Shown piece by piece: positions 58,440-64,000 of a DNA stretch of 64,000 bases. Made by a program: the position numbers and the translations under genes. The first letter of the stretch is position 1. Every line of letters starts with the position of its first letter. Origin of the DNA: Panopea generosa (Eukaryota; Mollusca; Bivalvia; Adapedonta; Hiatellidae); assembly GCA_029582155.1 (NCBI GenBank), contig CM055895.1, positions 54,874,464-54,938,463 on the forward strand. The letters are read 5' to 3'. The notes beneath the pieces are model-generated. The model searched no databases, was not told where the DNA came from, and saw nothing but the letters and a program-made list of their open reading frames with translations.

Positions 58440-59345
58440 GTTATGGTTACTTATACATTTTGACCTGGACAGAACTACTTTTAACTTTATTTAAAATGAA
58501 TAAAAAAACGAAATATAGAAAGCGTCACGGTAGGCTGACTGCGGTATACTACGAAGGCACTGGTTTACGCCAGAACCAAGAGCCTGTCATGACCCATATC
58601 TACGACCAGAGAGGAAGGTTTTCAATTTGGGAAAGAGAAATAAGTCACATGGGGCAAGGTATGGGGAGTAAGGGGTTGTGGAAGCATTATCATTTTCTAA
58701 AAACTTTTTAAAAAAGTCCGTTACGAGGACATTGTCATGCAAGAGGCGAACATGTTTGAATCCAGTGACTGGGCGACTTTTTTCGTAGTACCTCTTCAGT
58801 TTAATTAATACTACATCACGATAGTACCTTCTTCTCACAATCTTACCATTGTTTACCAGCATTGCTAAATCTTCAACAGAGAAAATAATTGCATAAAGTA
58901 TCTTTTTACACTCAAGGTTCTTTTGGCAATGACTGGCCGTCTGTCGTGTTTGGTGACCCACTTTGTTCCCAACCTTTCGCCCTGGTTTGAAATAATGTAC
59001 CCAGGTATCGTCACCAGTGACAAAATTTACGAATTCCCTTTGATTATATCCAGGGAACGTTTAAAGCAGTTCGTTTTGGCAGTTTCATCTCGTCGTTTCT
59101 TTTGGTAGTCAGTCAACAAGTGTGGCACCCAGCTAGCAGAATTTTTTCTAACTTTCATAATTTCTCAGAACGAAATGAATTGAACATAGAAAAACGCCCA
59201 TAATGCGTGCTATATTACGCACATTATATCGCGCATCATTTCGAATAATTTCTCAATAATTTTAGACACGACTTTCTTACATGTTGCCGTCTTTGGCCGA
59301 CCAGATTTTGCTGCAATTTGCATACATCAGAATCAAATTAACTAC
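58440..59345 (-). pseudogene. mariner (DD34D) transposase relic
   Basis: Minus-strand remains of a mariner transposase, the enzyme that cuts and pastes its element at TA sites. Order on the minus strand: SGRPKTATCKKVVSK-like linker (about 59320-59270), helix-turn-helix remains, WVPHLLTDYQKKRR near 59125-59085, first catalytic Asp in VTGDDTWVHYFKP (codons at 59008-59019), a middle part rich in HC.K (58960-58800), second Asp in RLLHDN (58731-58739), and third Asp in LAPCDLFLFPKLK (58644-58646), followed by LSGRRYGS and a C-terminal remnant to about 58440. Only 29 residues separate the second and third Asp, where mariner has 34, because about five residues after HDN are deleted. Several frame breaks and a stop near 59065. 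No inverted repeats could be fixed. Confidence 0.9.
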
Positions 59346-61800
59346 AAACTCATAAGACAATTTTGTCAACCTATAAACCGGTGTGATTTCATCAAAACTA
59401 TTTTTTGAAGTACAACCGAGATTAGTACGAACTTTAATACAAGTCCGAAATTCCTCATTATTTGCTTATTAATACCGAAATGACTATAAATCTGGAATCC
59501 CGTATTTCATCAGAAACATGTAAATACCATTCGGTAGGTATTGAAAACAGCTTTCCTAGCGTATAAATTGCAGGTACATTTTGTGCGACTTATAAATACA
59601 CAATATTTTTCTAACACCCTCGTATTGACTTTATTTTAAAGGCCCATCGCCGGTAGCTCCTACACACAGTATTATAGGCGGGGCTTATCACTAGCAGCCG
59701 ACAAGTTTACTACAGTTATTTGATAATACTCATGTCCAACATAAGCTGTAACTACCAGCATAGCCATAGATGATACTGCCTATTGCAAGTTAATACACAC
59801 TGAATTTCTTGTAAATATAATTGATTGATATTATGGAAGTTAATCTAAGCAACAATGTTTATTGTACATGCAGGTTCCTCAGTATTATGGATTAAAATAA
59901 AGGTTTCCCCAGATTAAGTACAGCAAACACAGCACTCAAATATATTGCAATGGACATCTTATCTGCATGCATAATAAACAAAATTGCTAATTAGATACAT
60001 CCAATTTACAGTTTCATGCTGGGTTACATACAACACATCTCTGGTCATGATCAAAGAGATAAAGTGAAATTATTTGGGTCAAGTTCCATGGATTAGTACA
60101 TTATTTACTGAGAGAGAATGAAACTATTTATGAAAAATGGTTTATCGTATTTATTATGGACTTATATCAAACAGGCATACATGTTGTAATGAATTGTAAA
60201 TAAATTGCTTGGACACAAGTAAAGGGCAAACAATTATTTGTGAGACAAAACATAAAAAGATTGAAAATACAGAAACCCCTTTAACATAATAGAATGACCC
60301 ATTCCATTTAAGTTCATAATTTCCCTGGCAAAACTTACAAATGGAAGAAAATGTGGAAATACTTTGAAGGTTTCGAGTGAACAATTTCGTATATTATTTC
60401 ATTTATTTGATTATAATGAGTGTGATTTCAAGATCATTTAGTTACACCAGACTGGTCAATTAATGTTGATGAAAATAACTATAGTTAGACACAGAACTTA
60501 AAGGAATATTTATTGTCAGATGGCATTCAGGACAAAAAATGAGGCACAGATGGAGAAAGTGGGGGAAGTGATTATGATGCTGCTGCTGATGATGATGATG
60601 ATGATGAAAATAAATACATTCCTGTTGAACAGTTATGGATATTGTTTCATGTCCGTTAATAACATTTCAACATCAGTTTTGGCTAGGTGAATTTTCATTT
60701 CCTAATCAAAGAAACAGTCTTTTACCAAAACGTAGGCTAGATACAGAAAATACTGGAATTTGTTTTCAAATGTAGGAGTTTGGTTCCTACTTAATTATGT
60801 AAGAAAAAAAGCAAAGAATATTGAATCAACCAAGATCTAAATTATGCCAAGTTGTGTTTTGAACCTAGTTCATGGTTCATACACAAACATCCAACGCGCC
60901 TATATAGCACTAAGTGGTTTTCATTGAAGGCTGTGATATAAGAACTGTAAAAACAATAAAATGACATTTATTTGCTTAAAAAAAAAAACAATTTAGAAAG
61001 GAAGCTATTGTGAATTATGGGATTCAGAATAATGATCAAACAAGGTTAGTGTAAATGGTTACTTATTTGCATCCAAATAAGAAAGCATGTATGCATGTAT
61101 CTAAGATAAGCCATAAACTACAATGTATAATCATTTGTTTATAATATGAAAAAGGCAGATATATTATGAAGATTAATCTTCATAAACATGTAATTCACAA
61201 ACTGAAAGTCAAACACATTATTCTACTCTGAGATATCAAACACTGCATGGCTCCTCATAGTGGGTTATACACATCTCCAAGCAAGTGTTGCTGTTTACAC
61301 CACGTGACAAGGGTCAAACGGGTTCAAAATTCAAATATTTAGCAAATTTTCCTTGATATCTCAATTTTGTAAGGACTACTACTACTTTGTTTCAGGGAGC
61401 TTTTGTGAATAAAGGGCATTTTTATAAAGCCAAAGTATGTCCCTACAACTACACTTCTTTTTGAAAATAATGACAACTTTGTTTCTATGTTTTACAGAAA
61501 AACATCTCCCAGTTCAACATTGTTGCAAGAAAGTGCCACCATTTGAAATTAGGCTCCTCCCATTTCATTTTATAGAAAAGTTGGGGGTTTAAGTATTTCA
61601 TATACAATGTATTAATAGTGTTCATGTTATTTTGAGGGATGTCTCGATTGTGTTGGTTATTTTGATTTAATGTCATCCATATATCCTGTTATATTGTTAT
61701 TGTTTATATACAATATTAAATCACTCAAGTACAGAACATACGTTTGTATTTCTAAAACGGAGAAGACAAAATTGCGATTATGTTAAATGCTTTTTTTTTT
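59346..61800. other. Non-coding spacer between tandem copies 2 and 3
   Basis: A plus-strand segment at 60490-60660 reads KEYLLSDGIQDKK, stop, GTDGESGGSDYDAAADDDDD.. ..ENKYIPVEQLWILFHVR. Such acidic N-termini occur in several DNA transposases and host proteins, so I do not assign it; a (GAT)n run at 60588-60606 produces the Asp run. A GC-richer patch at 59637-59705 (GGCCCATCGCCGGTAGCTCC) may be the end of an unrecognised element. The rest is featureless. Confidence 0.4.
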
Positions 61801-62594
61801 GCCATTTTCAACGTATGACGTTATATTTCTCATATCTAGTTTTGTTCATGGAGTAAGCTGGCAAACTCTAGCATATTGAGTTTTTTTAACTGAACCGAGC
61901 TCTGGACAAACCTGAAACTAAATGAAAATAAAGAACTTGACACACACTATTAAAATGTTTCAAACAAAAAAGAGGCAAACTGTATGTATTCATAAAATAG
62001 AATAGAATAAATCAAAGAGAAAAAAACTGTAGAGTATAAGATTTACAAAAAAAATAAATATATATCATATATATGATTTGATTTTTCGCCTGGTCATCAT
62101 CTAATGCAAAACCGTCTAAAATACTTGACATATACAATGAACGCCTTTATCCTGTGTCATAATACAGCTTCGGTCGGTGTGTGATTTATATGGCCATATA
62201 GAACAGAACTACAAGAATACCTGTCTGCGATATAATGATCCAAGTGGCCAATAAATAACACTGTGTGGGACAATATTAAGCTTTATTTTAGAAGTTTTTC
62301 GTTCGCGAACAATAGAACAATTATCTGCTTTTCCGATGATATATGTTATAAGGTTATATAAAGAACTTGTTAAGAAGATACATCGCATACCTCTGGTTTA
62401 CATATTTCTGTGATGTCATCATTTCAATATAAAACGGTCTAATGACATGACGTTTGATACTTAATAATAAAAATAGTAGTAATAAGTATTTACAATTTAT
62501 GTGAATTCTTATGTACTGATTTTTGGTGCTCTGTTAATATCTTTTTTTCCTAATTCGATCACATTTGCACTGCATCAGAATAGAATGTGATTGC

Positions 62595-62598
62595 CCAA

Positions 62599-62651
<53 letters not shown>

Positions 62652-63235
62652 GGTCTCACCATTGGAAACCCCTTGGTACCACCAAAAGATAAGATTCCAG
62701 GATAAGTTTTCTGTTAATGAGTTGTGTGAAATAAGTTTCAAAGTATCCAGTAGGGTCATATTACACCCAACACAAAATTTTACCACACTCCAAAGTTCCA
62801 CACTAGACGTGACGATGTTCATTGTTTTTCCTATTCAAATTTGCACGTTTTCTTTCACAAGTGCGCACAATATTCAAATGTTTATCGATAACGTCGATTT
62901 TTTTAATGACATTCGCACATGATCTGAAATTACGTCCACTGTTATTTTTTAAACATTAAGCGCGATATTAAGGAAGCTGTCTGCTTTTCAAGGCAATGTT
63001 GTTGTTTTTAATGGCGTCTAATTTCAAAGTCCCCCGTACTTCTAAACTCGCGTTACTATGTTGACTTTTGCATGAACTTAATGATGACTGAAAGTTGATT
63101 TGATGTTACATGACAATCGAAGAGATGCCAAACTATCCATTGATACCACTGGTTTGCATGTAACGCCCTAAATACAAAAACGACAGGGTCGTCCTATTAC
63201 TTTAGGGACATACCTCGTATTACTTCATTTCCATT
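62595..63235. repeat. Insert specific to block copy 3, led by (CT)n
   Basis: The (CT)n run at 62602-62649 is followed by about 590 bases with no counterpart in copy 2 (homology stops near 54135 and resumes near 54290). An 86-codon frame at 62662-62922 inside it has no recognised domain. I cannot say whether this is an insertion here or a deletion in copies 1 and 2. Confidence 0.55.
62602..62649. repeat. (CT)n microsatellite
   Basis: About 47 bases of uninterrupted CT dinucleotide. Confidence 0.95.
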
Positions 63236-64000
63236 TAATTTAATACAGCTGTTTTATTCTCGTTCTTTATATTTACTTGTTTATACATATGGCAGGGAAA
63301 TCTCTCTGCCAATCGTTTGTGTAAGATGCCCACAGTAACTTATTTACAATGATATCATTTGCAAGGCTCGTATCAGTTTGATTTGAATGCTTTTTCTACT
63401 AATGTAACTTTAATTGAAGTTGCGCATGTCAATTCAAAAACGTATAGAACATTAATTTGTTACCAAGTCCATTAACTTACACTTAATTTTTAAACTACAA
63501 TCATAATATATGTATAGCCCTGGCGTGAATTTATTCTGTACACAACATATATGATAGCAGATTGTTTATACATCATTCTATTAATTCTATAATATTAATA
63601 GTTACTTTTATATAGTAAGGAGATTCATTGTTATATTAACTATTAGATTTTATATTGTTATTTAATGATATAATATTTAACAATATAATGTTAGGTTGAA
63701 CATTCGAGAGGATATGCAATAAAGATCTTATTAATTATAATACAATGATGTTCTTGTAACTATATACGTACGTGATTAATTTGTCTGCATTGTACAACAA
63801 CATGCTGCAAAAAACGTCACCGTGTCTTGTTCTAAAATAGCTAGACATGTTGGAAGGAAAAAATGCTGACACTTGAAATTGAGTTTTAACCTCAAAATAG
63901 TGTGATACGAAATATAAATGATTGATGATATTTTTAAACTGTCTATAAAAAAAAATTCTGCATAGTATTTATATTTACGAACACTATTTTAAGTCCATGT

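Larger units (their letters stand above)
61801..64000 (+). repeat. Tandem 8-kb block, copy 3 (runs off the window)
   Basis: Begins with the same SINE relic (61801-61920). Then CGCCTGGTCATCATCTAATG (62087), GCCTTTATCCTGTGTCATAA (62142), ATGATCCAAGTGGCCAATAA (62236) and GGCAGGGAAATCTCTCTGCC (63291). The last 250 bases match 55180-55340 (AATAGCTAGACATGTT, TTCTGCATAGTATTTATATT). It is closer to copy 2 than to copy 1 in the shared parts. Confidence 0.85.

Noticed and set aside
1-64000. Bacterial operons, phage, rRNA genes or telomeric repeats
   Set aside because: No ribosome-binding-site-spaced gene clusters, no rRNA-like sequence and no TTAGGG-type arrays were seen.

Overview
This is an AT-rich, gene-poor stretch of animal nuclear DNA. 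It most resembles a bivalve mollusc: tRNA-headed SINEs with a 3' end of the type common in bivalve genomes, decayed L1-like and CR1/Jockey-like LINEs, a mariner relic, many minisatellites and small palindromic elements, and no bacterial-style gene packing. The mollusc call is by recall of repeat families. I could not support a single intact host gene. Nearly all open frames above 60 codons are chance frames, tandem-repeat artefacts or pieces of dead transposons.

Layout. 0-14 kb: sparse AT-rich DNA with a 58-60-bp tandem array (1980-2505), a degenerate foldback MITE (about 3969-4190), two copies of an unclassified repeat (family A), an antisense CR1/Jockey-type RT fragment (7150-7845), a perfect-looking palindromic MITE (9026-9105), and members of two further families (B at 11.85-12.24 kb, C at 12.74-13.11 kb). 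14.2-15.8 kb: the endonuclease half of a second CR1-like LINE. 17.2-25.5 kb: a decayed L1-like LINE (ORF1 plus ORF2) carrying two nested SINEs, one with a 12-bp and one with a 6-bp target-site duplication. It lies between two loci of one 30-bp minisatellite family, and each locus switches strand.

27-35.6 kb: a GC-richer block with an 11-bp sequence periodicity, CCAAT/CRE-type sites, a decayed reading frame, a MITE with TSD, an apparently exact 521-bp tandem duplication, a 39-bp minisatellite and an unrecognised broken coding relic (35.19-35.55 kb). 37-44 kb: a second, unrelated 39-bp minisatellite, a 31-bp array, more family A copies and two bivalve-type SINEs.

45.5-64 kb: about 8-kb blocks repeated in tandem (starts near 45.5, 53.2 and 61.8 kb, plus a faint older partial copy near 36.5-37.0 kb). 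All three share one SINE relic at the same position, so the SINE predates the duplications. Later insertions differ between copies: a 79-bp foldback element with an empty site in a sister copy, an insert with RFX X-box-like palindromes, and a (CT)n-linked insert. A mariner relic (58.44-59.35 kb) lies between copies 2 and 3.

The window therefore has no pathway to describe; its biology is repeat turnover. The items most worth following up are the unrecognised coding relics, the 11-bp-phased block, the strand-switching 30-bp satellite and the 8-kb tandem array.
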